This document shows, piece by piece, positions 14,746 to 22,659 of a stretch of 32,117 bases of DNA (positions are counted from its first letter, which is position 1; each line of letters starts with the position of its first letter). The DNA is from Bernardetiaceae bacterium (lineage in GTDB: Bacteria; Bacteroidota; Bacteroidia; Cytophagales; Bernardetiaceae). A model generated the notes under the pieces. That model made no database searches, was not told the DNA's origin, and was given only the letters and a program-made list of their open reading frames with translations. The stretch lies in contig JAFIER010000166.1 of the NCBI GenBank assembly GCA_020832465.1, positions 1 through 32,117 on the forward strand, read 5' to 3'. A program made the translations under genes and the position numbers.

Positions 14746-15573
14746 ATGTTTTTAAGCAAAAATTTAAAATACCTCCGAAAGTCGCAAACTAAATTTAGCC
14801 AAACTAAATTTGCAGAGGCTATTTCAGCCCTTTCAAGCGACATTGATGTAACAAGAAGTGCCTATAGCTCCTATGAAGAAGGCAGGGCTGAGCCTAAACT
14901 CGAGCTCATTAATATTATTGCTAATTATTTTAGCATAAGTATTGACGAACTGCTCAACCAAGATTTGGAAAATACGCAAGAGCTCAGAGCAAGGCGAAAA
15001 GAAGACTTGCAAGACTATGCTAAAGGCAATAGGCAACGCGTCCTTGCCATTACCGTAGATAATGATAACCAAGAAAACATCGAACTCGTACCAGAAAAAG
15101 CCGCTGCCGGCTACACAAAAGGTTATGAAGATGTACAGTATATCAGCGAACTGCCCAAATATAGGCTACCATTTTTAGCACGTGAGAAAACTTATAGGGC
15201 TTTTGAAATATCAGGCGACTCGATGCTGCCGCTTACTTCAAAAACAATTATAATCGGTGAGTATGTAGAAAACTGGAACGAAGTCAAAGAGGGGCAAGTA
15301 TGTATTGTCGTCTCCCGAACCGCAGGTGTAGTCTTGAAAAGAGTACATAGCAGAGTGGTAGAGCGACAAACACTTTTGCTCAAATCTTTTAATATCAACT
15401 ACCGACCTTACGAAATTCCGATTGATGAAGTACTTGAAATTTGGAAATTCGCTGCTTATATTAGCCGAGATTTACCACAGCCACAAGTACAAGCCGAAGA
15501 TCTCAAAGAAAGCTATGAGTATTTGCAAAACGAATTGCATGAACTTAAAGCTAATTATATGCGCACAAGGTAA
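14746..15573 (+). CDS. XRE-family regulator with LexA/S24-type self-cleavage domain
   Basis: Residues 5-72 are a Cro/CI-type helix-turn-helix domain (NLKYLRKSQ, TRSAYSSYEEGRAEP). Residues about 115-235 are a LexA/UmuD-like S24 domain with an Ala121-Gly122 cleavage-site candidate, EISGDSMLP with Ser159 and VVLKRV with Lys198 as the Ser-Lys dyad. The dyad and site are intact, so RecA-stimulated self-cleavage upon DNA damage is plausible. A C-terminal coiled-coil tail (240-275) is an addition. Such proteins act as LexA substitutes or prophage-type repressors in Bacteroidota. No phage genes are adjacent, favouring a host SOS-like role. An operator-like array lies just upstream. Confidence 0.87.
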   Translation: MFLSKNLKYLRKSQTKFSQTKFAEAISALSSDIDVTRSAYSSYEEGRAEPKLELINIIANYFSISIDELLNQDLENTQELRARRKEDLQDYAKGNRQRVLAITVDNDNQENIELVPEKAAAGYTKGYEDVQYISELPKYRLPFLAREKTYRAFEISGDSMLPLTSKTIIIGEYVENWNEVKEGQVCIVVSRTAGVVLKRVHSRVVERQTLLLKSFNINYRPYEIPIDEVLEIWKFAAYISRDLPQPQVQAEDLKESYEYLQNELHELKANYMRTR

Positions 15574-15649
15574 GAACAAAAGTAGGATATTGATAATGAA
15601 TAGATTAACAGCAAATTTAAAAAAATAAGGCAGAAAATACAGTTTTTGC

Positions 15650-15680
15650 TTGCTTAAAACAAAAACACTCCTTATATTTG
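15650..15680 (+). promoter_or_regulatory. Promoter of tRNA-Leu
   Basis: TTG at 15650-15652, a 20-bp spacer and TATATTTG at 15673-15680 match the Bacteroidota promoter. The tRNA begins 14 bp later. Confidence 0.65.
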
Positions 15681-15694
15681 CATTCATATTAGTA

Positions 15695-15778
15695 GCCCAG
15701 ATGGCGGAATTGGTAGACGCGTTGGTCTCAAACACCAATGGTAGCAATACCGTGCCGGTTCGACCCCGGCTCTGGGTA
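15695..15778 (+). tRNA. tRNA-Leu(CAA)
   Basis: Acceptor arm GCCCAGA pairs with TCTGGGT; the D arm includes GGTAGACGC, and the T arm contains GGTTCGACCCC. The anticodon stem TTGGT/ACCAA encloses loop CTCAAAC with anticodon CAA, reading UUG. A long variable arm (GGTAGCAATACCGT region) is typical of class II leucine tRNAs. The 3' CCA is not encoded: the discriminator A is followed by CAA. Confidence 0.95.
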
Positions 15779-15789
15779 CAAAATAACAA

Positions 15790-15820
15790 AAGCCGAGTAG
15801 TCTAAAAACTGCTCGGCTTC
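15790..15820 (+). terminator. Terminator after tRNA-Leu
   Basis: AAGCCGAG followed by a short loop and CTCGGCTT, then CTTTGTTT. Its stem also includes AGT/ACT pairs near the loop. It may serve in both directions for the convergent propeller-OmpA gene. Confidence 0.8.
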
Positions 15821-15867
15821 TTTGTTTATGTCTCTTCTTGTGGCACTCATCAATCGATGCTGGAGGT

Positions 15868-17391
15868 CTATTCCGTATCTAAAATTTTCATCTCGACGCG
15901 TCTATTTTTCTCGGAGTTGAAAGGATAAAGTGGCTCACTTCCACCTAAGGCTTTCTCTATAACCCTTGAAGACTCAATTCCACCATCATATAAAAACTTA
16001 GCCACTTGGGCTACTCTTTTTTGAGAGAGTTCCTTCTGTAGGTTTGCTATTTTGTCATAACTTGGGTGGCTCGGGTCGGGGTCTCTGTCCGTATGCCCTG
16101 CCAGCTCAATGCGTACCGTAGGGTTTTGCTTCATAAATTCTAAAAGCACGGCTACACCTTTTGTATCTTGAAGTTCATAACTTCGAGGTTTAAACCTCAA
16201 ATCAGCAAGCTCGATGCGCTGACCTTTTGCAACAGTTTGTTCTCCTATTTTAAAACTTGTCTGTTTGATTTCCGTGATAGTGAGGTCGGGTTTTGAAGTC
16301 TGTTCTGTTACTTCTAAAAGTTTAATCTGTTGTGGTTTTTCATATTCAAGGGGAGGGTTTTTGGCAATGTACTCCTCCTCGTCAATTTTTTCTACGACTT
16401 TGACAGAAAAAATGCCTTTATCAGCCGTACCTATCCAAAGTTTGCCATCAGTATCGAGGGTCATGCAAGTCGCTTGGCGGCTTGTAAAGTCCGAATTACT
16501 TACGTCATAACGATGCCAATCTTTTTCGGTATAAGTCATAAGACCTTGCCCTGCCCCCCATATCCAACCATCAAAATCAATTACAAAAGCAGCAAAATTA
16601 AATTTACTTTTGCGGGAAGAGCGTTTTGCCAAACGAAAAAGCTCACGATTGCAAGAAAGATACTGCCGACCTTTGCGGTCTAGCGCACCAGCGCATACAT
16701 TATTATCCCTATCCACAACAAGCGCAACTACATCATCCATTAAATCATATACAATCCATTCCTTACCCGTTTCCGTACTAAAAAGCCCCTCAGGTTTGCC
16801 TATCCAAACTGTATTATCCCTATCTACTACTACGGCGTTCACACGGTTATCCACAAACTCGGGTACGTTCGTAAACTCATAAGTGTACCACTTACCTTCT
16901 GTATCGGCTTTCCAAACACCGCCTTCAGCAGTAGCAATCCAAGCATTTCCATTTTTATCTACGGCAATATCGTTGATAAAAAGATTCTTATTCTGAAAAG
17001 CGGGCATTTCTATACGCTTGATAATGTCACCTTTACGGTTCATTTTGATAACGCTAATGCCATTGTAGTAAGAGCCGAGCCATTTATTTTCATCGCTATC
17101 AATAGCAATTGCACTGATATTTTTAAGCAAGCTATCTTTAGGGCTATCAAAAATGCGCCAAGTACCATCTTCGTAGAGGGCGCAAAGGGCGTTATCCGTA
17201 CCTATCCATTTCGTATTGTGCTTATCTATGCGCATACAATTGATGCGATTTTCAGGCAGGGGGGAGTTTTCACTCGATAAATTTTCGAATTGTAAATTAG
17301 GCATTTCATCGCCCTCACGTTGCGCCCAAAGGCAAGCCATAGAATAGCTATGTAGCCATAAAACAAAAACGAAAAAAAAGCATTTTTTCAT
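15868..17391 (-). CDS. Periplasmic beta-propeller protein with C-terminal OmpA domain
   Basis: The 507-residue product has a signal peptide (MKKCFFFVFVLWLHSYSMA) and then 6-7 propeller-type repeats, each with a NxxWIGT/AxxxG pattern (TKWIGTDNALC, NKWLGSYYNGI, NAWIATAEGGV, TVWIGKPEGL, WIWGAGQGL, KLWIGTADKGI), like sensor propellers of hybrid two-component proteins. Residues about 395-505 are an OmpA-like peptidoglycan-binding domain (RIELAGHTDRD, then NRRVEMKIL). It should bind peptidoglycan in the periplasm while the propeller engages another envelope component. The propeller-plus-OmpA order recalls PorE of the type IX system, but a TPR domain and lipobox are not seen. Functional link to T9SS is therefore only a possibility. 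Confidence 0.85.
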   Translation of the reverse strand: MKKCFFFVFVLWLHSYSMACLWAQREGDEMPNLQFENLSSENSPLPENRINCMRIDKHNTKWIGTDNALCALYEDGTWRIFDSPKDSLLKNISAIAIDSDENKWLGSYYNGISVIKMNRKGDIIKRIEMPAFQNKNLFINDIAVDKNGNAWIATAEGGVWKADTEGKWYTYEFTNVPEFVDNRVNAVVVDRDNTVWIGKPEGLFSTETGKEWIVYDLMDDVVALVVDRDNNVCAGALDRKGRQYLSCNRELFRLAKRSSRKSKFNFAAFVIDFDGWIWGAGQGLMTYTEKDWHRYDVSNSDFTSRQATCMTLDTDGKLWIGTADKGIFSVKVVEKIDEEEYIAKNPPLEYEKPQQIKLLEVTEQTSKPDLTITEIKQTSFKIGEQTVAKGQRIELADLRFKPRSYELQDTKGVAVLLEFMKQNPTVRIELAGHTDRDPDPSHPSYDKIANLQKELSQKRVAQVAKFLYDGGIESSRVIEKALGGSEPLYPFNSEKNRRVEMKILDTE

Positions 17392-17468
17392 AATATGACA
17401 GATTTTGAGTTTTTTATTTTTCCTCCGTAGAAATTTTGTGTAACAATAGCATTGATCAAAAAAGCCTT

Positions 17469-17501
17469 AGAAATAACATTTCTTAGAGAAATGTTATTTC
17501 T
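17469..17501. repeat. 33-bp palindrome, type A
   Basis: Left 15-mer AGAAATAACATTTCT, spacer TAG, right 15-mer AGAAATGTTATTTCT. It is 94 bp beyond the 3' end of the minus-strand enoyl-CoA isomerase gene and before the propeller-OmpA gene. Confidence 0.85.
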
Positions 17502-17594
17502 GGCTTGACAAGAAAAAATAAGACGTTTACCATATACGCCTTTTTTTGCTTGTTTTTTTAGTTTTTATGCACCTCACTTGATGATAATTACTAC

Positions 17595-18371
17595 TTACTT
17601 TTTCTTGGCAAAAAGCGAATCAATCAGATGTTTGAGAATAGCACGTGTACGCGGCGACCACCACTGCTTCAAAAGAGGCTCAAGGATAGGAGTTAAATCT
17701 ACATCGAGTGCACGCAGTAGCTCCGTACGGAGGTTTTTCTTACTCATTTGCCAAGTCATGGGGTCAAACTCCAAATAAGTAGCCATTTTTTTCTCTGCAC
17801 GTTTGAGCAAATCCTCTGGCGCTGCCAACTCATCTACCAAGCCGACCTCAAAAGCAGCCTCTGGACTGAGCAACTTACCCTCTAACAAAAATTGATAGGC
17901 TTTGCGCTTACCAATCCAAAAGGCATACAAATCAAAAATAAGCTCGGGTACGACAATACCTACGGGCACTTCGTTGAGTCCGATACCATATCCACCTTTT
18001 GCCATTACACGATAATCACAGCAAGTTGCCATAACGCAACCACCAGCGGGGCTATGCCCACTAATGGCGGCAATAAGAGGTTTAGAAAAACCTACCCAAT
18101 GCTTGGTCATCTCGATAAAAGCAGTCCAAAACTCTGCAACCCCTTCGCTATCAAGGTCATAGAGCTCTATCAAATCTAATCCCGAAGAAAAAAAGCCGTC
18201 CCCCCCAGTCATAATAACACCATAGATTTCTTCATGGGCTTCAAGCGCAAGGGCAGCCTCGTGCAAATCCCGAATCATTTGTCTGTTGATAGGATTCGAA
18301 CGCCCTCTATTGAGCTTCAAAATCGCATAGTTTTTTTTCTGTTCGATGTGTAAAGTTTCAAACTCACGCAT
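17595..18371 (-). CDS. Enoyl-CoA hydratase/isomerase family protein, isomerase-like
   Basis: The crotonase fold is clear: GGDGFFSSGLDL forms one part of the oxyanion hole and SGHSPAGGCVMATCCDYRVMA the other. Glu134 in IGLNEVPVG aligns with the single catalytic Glu of delta3,delta2-enoyl-CoA isomerases, and the second Glu used by hydratases is not evident (VVPELIFDL). So I favour double-bond isomerisation in unsaturated fatty-acid beta-oxidation over hydration. The 258-residue length is normal. No other fatty-acid genes are adjacent. ATG at 18371 fits the family N-terminus. Confidence 0.85.
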   Translation of the reverse strand: MREFETLHIEQKKNYAILKLNRGRSNPINRQMIRDLHEAALALEAHEEIYGVIMTGGDGFFSSGLDLIELYDLDSEGVAEFWTAFIEMTKHWVGFSKPLIAAISGHSPAGGCVMATCCDYRVMAKGGYGIGLNEVPVGIVVPELIFDLYAFWIGKRKAYQFLLEGKLLSPEAAFEVGLVDELAAPEDLLKRAEKKMATYLEFDPMTWQMSKKNLRTELLRALDVDLTPILEPLLKQWWSPRTRAILKHLIDSLFAKKK

Positions 18372-18550
18372 TATGTTATCGTTGTTTTTGTAAAAAAATT
18401 AAAAAGAGGACTGCGGAAAAGCGACTAAGTTTTATTTCAAACACTAAATCAAATGATTTTTTAAGAATTTTCAAAATAAAGTCCATAGAAAATCAAAAAT
18501 TAGTGTGTAGTAGCTTTTATTTTTAGCTTTGCACACATTTACACAAAAAA

Positions 18551-18586
18551 AAAGAGCCTGCTCAAAAGGAATTGAGCAAACTCTTT
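18551..18586 (-). terminator. Terminator after the double-glycine peptide gene
   Basis: AAAGAG and CTCTTT plus the inner GCTCAA/TTGAGC pair around an AAGGAA-like centre. Read on the minus strand, the stem is followed by a run of T (nine A on the plus strand). It is 38 bp after the peptide stop. Confidence 0.75.
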
Positions 18587-18623
18587 ATGCTTGCATATTT
18601 AAGATTTCTAAACGGCGATAATC

Positions 18624-18842
18624 TTAACGCTTTTTTTCGCCACCAGAGCCGTCATCATCTGTAGGTTCTTTCGGTGGCGGGGGAGTCATAGGATCATCAC
18701 CTGCGCCATCATCATCGGGCTTATGGGGGCTGATATCATTGGGATCGTATTTCGAACCGCTTGTACCGCCTTTTACTTTTTTTAATGCCTCTGCATCGAG
18801 TGCATTATTTTTCAAGTTGTCGAGATTTTTTTCTTTGCTCAT
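18624..18842 (-). CDS. Small peptide with double-glycine leader, acidic Pro/Asp-rich core
   Basis: The 72-residue product begins MSKEKNLDNLKNNALDAEAL followed by KKVKGG, which looks like a double-glycine leader (hydrophobic residues at -4, -7 and -12 type positions) as in peptides exported by C39-peptidase transporters in Bacteroidota. After GG comes a 46-residue, highly acidic, Pro-rich segment with two DDDG motifs, no Cys, and a basic GEKKR end. No modification enzyme or transporter is nearby, so it would need distant partners. It could be a RiPP-like precursor or a secreted small protein. The clear terminator supports expression. Confidence 0.65.
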   Translation of the reverse strand: MSKEKNLDNLKNNALDAEALKKVKGGTSGSKYDPNDISPHKPDDDGAGDDPMTPPPPKEPTDDDGSGGEKKR

Positions 18843-19287
18843 AAAATTAGAAAATTTATATTGTATGAAAATAATTTGTAAATCAAGGGCTTTGCAATAT
18901 TTTTACAAAGGCTTTGTTACGTTTAACGCATACTATTGTGCAAGGTTTCAATTTTGCCTAAATAATCCTTGAAAAATAGTTTTTTTAATGGTCTGAAACA
19001 ATCTTTACAAGATTTTAAGACTAACAAGTTTTTGCCCCTGTTTAGATTCTTAGTTATCTGAATCAGAATTTTCGAGATGCAAAGATGAGTAGGATTGAAG
19101 CGATTCTTACGCCGTTGCCTTTCTCGCCACAAACAAACAAGTAGTTTGCGCAACCAAAACATTACCTAAATAGTTCGAGAGTTCGTACGTCTTTGTCCAG
19201 ACAATAAACAGAAAATCAAAACAGCTATCCAATGCAATAATGTCTATTTAATCTTTGATAAAGTTTACCCCACTAATTTCTTTCAAA
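18843..19287. other. Intergenic region with a CTGAATCAG-type repeat
   Basis: No convincing gene is visible; a 79-codon minus-strand frame looks like chance. The sequence TCTGAATCAGAATTTTC at 19059-19075 resembles repeats at 26680-26695 and 28050-28066 in this window, a motif family often seen in intergenic DNA of Bacteroidota. Confidence 0.4.
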
Positions 19288-19923
19288 ATGACGCTTTACG
19301 AACAAGAACTCTACGAAGACTTATCTTCTTTTTTTGCGGTGCGTGAATATCAGCTTGTATCAAACTTCAAGCAATATCGGCAAAATACCGTTTATGGTTT
19401 TAAGAATGTTATTTTTTCCATAAGCGATTATGGCGATGAGCAACGCATAGAAGTTACTTTAGGCATTCGTTATGATTTGGTAGAAAGCATAGCACGTTCG
19501 TTTTTAGAAGGTTTGCGTAGCTTTCGCCCTGAGGGCAATACGATTATTAGCTCCTTAGGCAAACTTAGCAATAAGCCATATTATCGACTTCGGACGCATA
19601 ACCGTAACGAACGGCAGCAAGCAGCTCGCACCATTGAACAATTTCTGTGTGAAACAGGGTTTACATTTTTAGATAAATACGAGCGTCTCGAGTCGCTCGA
19701 TAATCTTTTTAATTCAACGCCCGAGCAGCCCGTAGTGCATCTGTTTAATCAAGACCAGCGCCCCTTTAAGGCAGTGATTATAGCGCACCTTAATCAAAAT
19801 CCAAATCTTACTACACTCAAAAAATATTATAGGCAAAGCATAGCAAAAAATGCACTTTCAAGGCACTTTTTGCCTAAATATGAGCGTTTGATTGCTTATT
19901 TGGAAAACTTATCTTTGAATTGA
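19288..19923 (+). CDS. Hypothetical protein, soluble
   Basis: I do not recognise this 211-residue protein. I start it at ATG 19288 (MTLYEQELYEDLSSFF); an in-frame TTG at 19255 would add 11 residues. It has no signal peptide or TM segment. The N-terminal half (to about 90) alternates beta-type strands (VYGFKNVIFSISDYG, QRIEVTLGIRYDLV); the C-terminal half is helical and basic (KKYYRQSIAKNALSRHFLPKYERL). Codon use matches its neighbours, and it is separated from serS by 150 bp. Function unknown. Confidence 0.65.
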   Translation: MTLYEQELYEDLSSFFAVREYQLVSNFKQYRQNTVYGFKNVIFSISDYGDEQRIEVTLGIRYDLVESIARSFLEGLRSFRPEGNTIISSLGKLSNKPYYRLRTHNRNERQQAARTIEQFLCETGFTFLDKYERLESLDNLFNSTPEQPVVHLFNQDQRPFKAVIIAHLNQNPNLTTLKKYYRQSIAKNALSRHFLPKYERLIAYLENLSLN

Positions 19924-20075
19924 GTTTTTTTTTCCTTAAAAATGCCGTAATTTGCAGCCTTATCATAAGCAAAATACAGCAAAGCCATAGTCTAATACTA
20001 AATGCCATGAGCACTTAGTCTTGTTTTGCTTTTTTTACTTTTTTGCTATCATACTGAAACCTTTTTTCACGTATA

Positions 20076-21350
20076 ATGCTACAACTTAGTTTTATTCAAG
20101 AACATACCGATATAGTCATCGCTGGGCTTAAAAAACGTAAACACGTTGCTCCCGAGACTACAGTGCAGAAAATTCTTACCCAAGATGGGCAACGCAAAAG
20201 TCTGCAAACCCGTCTTAATGACTTGCAAGCCCAAGTAAACCAAATCTCGAAGCAGATTGGTATGCTCATGAGGGAGGGCAAAAAAGAAGAAGCTGAGCAA
20301 GCTAAATCCAAAACCTCTGCCCTCAAAGAAGACATCAAAGCACAGCAAGAGGCTTTGCGCGAAGTCGAAAACTTCTTGAATGAAGCCTTAGCGCATATTC
20401 CGAATATTCCACATGAATCAGTACCCGTAGGAGATTCAGAGGAGGATAACGAAGTTGTGAGCCTCATCGGAGAGCCACCTGCTATCTCGGCAGATGCTCT
20501 TCCACATTGGGAGCTTATCAAAAAATATGATTTAATTGATTTCGAACTCGGTGGAAAAATCACTGGGGCTGGCTTCCCTGTTTATAAAGGTAAAGGCGCG
20601 CGCTTGCAACGTGCAATGCAAAATTTTTTCTTAGACAAAGCTGGGGAAGCGGGCTATACAGAAGTGCAACCGCCTATTTTAGTCAATGAAGCCTCTGGCT
20701 TTGGCACGGGGCAGCTACCCGATAAAGAAGGGCAAATGTATAAAATCGTAGATGAGGATTTGTATTTAATCCCTACGGCAGAAGTGCCTATTACGAATAT
20801 TTATAGAGATGTTATTTTAGAAGAATCTGAACTTCCACGTAAGCATTGTGGTTATACGCCTTGTTTCCGTCGTGAAGCTGGCTCTTGGGGCGCACATGTG
20901 CGTGGGCTTAATCGTTTGCATCAATTTGATAAAGTAGAAATTGTACAAATTGTCAAACCAGAAGATTCTTATACTGTATTAGAAGAGATGCGCGCGCACG
21001 TAGAAAGCCTATTGCAAGCCTTAGGATTGCACTACAGAGTATTGCGGCTTTGCAGTGGAGATTTAGGGTTTACCTCTGCACTTACCTATGATATGGAAGT
21101 TTTCTCCGCAGGGCAAAAGCGTTGGCTAGAAGTAAGCTCTACGAGCAATTTCGAGACCTATCAAGCCAGCCGCCTCAAATTGCGATACAAAGATAAAGAC
21201 AATCAAAAGCATTTAGCCCATACTTTGAATGGTAGTGCTTTGGCTTTTCCACGTATTTTGGCTGCTATTTTAGAAAATAATCAAACCCCCGAAGGTATTC
21301 GCATTCCAAAAGTATTGCAACCTTATTGTGGATTTGATATCATCAACTAA
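20076..21350 (+). CDS. serS: Serine--tRNA ligase
   Basis: The 424-residue class II synthetase charges tRNA-Ser with serine. Residues 1-105 form the long antiparallel coiled-coil arm that binds the tRNA variable arm (RLNDLQAQVNQISKQIG, KTSALKEDIKAQQEALREVE). The catalytic part shows PTAEVPITNIYRD, motif 2 as CFRREAGSWGAHVRGLNRLH and motif 3 as HTLNGSALAFPRILAAILEN. Length and start (MLQLSFIQEH) match the family. It is followed by queA 91 bp later. Confidence 0.98.
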   Translation: MLQLSFIQEHTDIVIAGLKKRKHVAPETTVQKILTQDGQRKSLQTRLNDLQAQVNQISKQIGMLMREGKKEEAEQAKSKTSALKEDIKAQQEALREVENFLNEALAHIPNIPHESVPVGDSEEDNEVVSLIGEPPAISADALPHWELIKKYDLIDFELGGKITGAGFPVYKGKGARLQRAMQNFFLDKAGEAGYTEVQPPILVNEASGFGTGQLPDKEGQMYKIVDEDLYLIPTAEVPITNIYRDVILEESELPRKHCGYTPCFRREAGSWGAHVRGLNRLHQFDKVEIVQIVKPEDSYTVLEEMRAHVESLLQALGLHYRVLRLCSGDLGFTSALTYDMEVFSAGQKRWLEVSSTSNFETYQASRLKLRYKDKDNQKHLAHTLNGSALAFPRILAAILENNQTPEGIRIPKVLQPYCGFDIIN

Positions 21351-21441
21351 ATTACGCATTGCGCCTAAAAACAGTTTCGACATAAGAAACACCCTATTTT
21401 TCAGATTTTCTAAGACCTGATTATTTTTTTAGATACATACT

Positions 21442-22488
21442 ATGAAGCTATCTGCATTTAAATTTGAGCTCCCAGAGGAACTTATTGCCCTATATCCTAC
21501 AGAAACTCGTGACGGCTCGCGCCTTATGGTTGTGCACAAAGATACAGGTGAAATTGAGCACAAACAGTTCTCAGACATTATAGAATACTTTAACGACGGT
21601 GATGTCATTGTGGCAAACGATACAAAAGTTTTTCCTGCCCGCCTTTACGGTCGTAAAGAAAAAACAAATGCCAAAATTGAAGTTTTTCTTTTGCGCGAAC
21701 TCAATCAAGCATCGCATCTTTGGGACGTACTTGTCGACCCCGCTCGTAAAATAAGAGTCGGAAACAAACTCTTTTTTGGCGATGGAGAACTTGTCGCAGA
21801 AGTAATTGATAATACAACATCAAGAGGACGGACTATACGCTTTCTTTATGATGGGGATAACGACGAGTTTTATCGCACACTCGATATGCTTGGCGAAACA
21901 CCACTGCCAAAAGAAATTGGTAGAGAAGCTGAATCCCAAGATAGAGAACGATATCAAACTATTTTTGCTGCCGAAAAAGGAGCAGTAGCCGCACCCACAG
22001 CAGGGCTGCATTTTACGCCACAGCTCGTAAAAAGATTAGCACTACAAGGCGTGCAGCTCGCACCAATCACATTGCACGTCGGACTTGGTACTTTTCGCTC
22101 CGTAGATGTCGAAGACCTTACAAAACACAAAACAGATTCTGAAAATTATAAAGTATCAGAAAAAACCTGCCAAATTGTAAATGAAGCATTAGATAACAAA
22201 AAACGTGTATGCTCAATAGGTACTACAGCTATGCGTGCACTCGAAACTGCCGTCTCGGCGCACCACCGCCTCAAACCCGCTGATGGCTGGACTGATAAAT
22301 TTATTTTTCCACCCTACGATTTCAAAATTTGTAGTGCTTTGGTTACAAATTTTCATAAACCGCAATCTACACTTTTGATGATGGCTTGTGCTTTTGGAGG
22401 TTTCGACCTCGTTATGCGTGCATACGAAGAAGCAGTCAAAGAGCGATACCGATTCTTTACTTATGGAGATGCCATGTTGATTATTTAA
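21442..22488 (+). CDS. queA: tRNA preQ1(34) S-adenosylmethionine ribosyltransferase-isomerase
   Basis: The 348-residue enzyme transfers and isomerises the ribosyl group of SAM onto preQ1 at tRNA position 34 to make epoxyqueuosine. The family blocks are plain: [76 protein letters not shown] and [18 protein letters not shown] near the end. Other queuosine genes are not in the window. It is the nearest downstream neighbour of serS and may share its transcript; a hairpin and a 33-bp element follow. Confidence 0.97.
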   Translation: MKLSAFKFELPEELIALYPTETRDGSRLMVVHKDTGEIEHKQFSDIIEYFNDGDVIVANDTKVFPARLYGRKEKTNAKIEVFLLRELNQASHLWDVLVDPARKIRVGNKLFFGDGELVAEVIDNTTSRGRTIRFLYDGDNDEFYRTLDMLGETPLPKEIGREAESQDRERYQTIFAAEKGAVAAPTAGLHFTPQLVKRLALQGVQLAPITLHVGLGTFRSVDVEDLTKHKTDSENYKVSEKTCQIVNEALDNKKRVCSIGTTAMRALETAVSAHHRLKPADGWTDKFIFPPYDFKICSALVTNFHKPQSTLLMMACAFGGFDLVMRAYEEAVKERYRFFTYGDAMLII

Positions 22489-22498
22489 TCGCTTATAA

Positions 22499-22522
22499 GT
22501 GTTTGGAGAGGACTCCAAACAC
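22499..22522 (+). terminator. Hairpin after queA
   Basis: GTGTTTGGAG pairs with CTCCAAACAC around AGGA. It is 11 bp after the queA stop and has no T-run, so terminator function is tentative. Confidence 0.55.
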
Positions 22523-22538
22523 AGCAAAATAATAAGTC

Positions 22539-22571
22539 AGAAATAACATTTCTCAAAGAAATGTTATTTCT
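22539..22571. repeat. 33-bp palindrome, type A consensus copy
   Basis: Identical to the copy at 11641-11673: AGAAATAACATTTCT, CAA, AGAAATGTTATTTCT. It follows queA and precedes the NuoL-like gene. Confidence 0.85.
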
Positions 22572-22659
22572 AAGACTTTTTTGAAGACAGCCTATTTTTC
22601 TTTTCTAGCACATGCCCTAATTGATTGTAAAAAAAACGTTATTTCGAACCCAATGACTT

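Noticed and set aside
19017-19049. Possible further 33-bp element (AGACTAACAAG... region)
   Set aside because: Arms do not pair in the 6-3-6 register; too degraded to count.
18923-19162. 79-codon minus-strand frame after the double-glycine peptide
   Set aside because: It covers a repeat-like motif; composition is not protein-like.
3100-22571. Dispersed palindromes as a CRISPR array
   Set aside because: Copies are far apart, one per intergenic space in most cases, and not separated by regular spacers.
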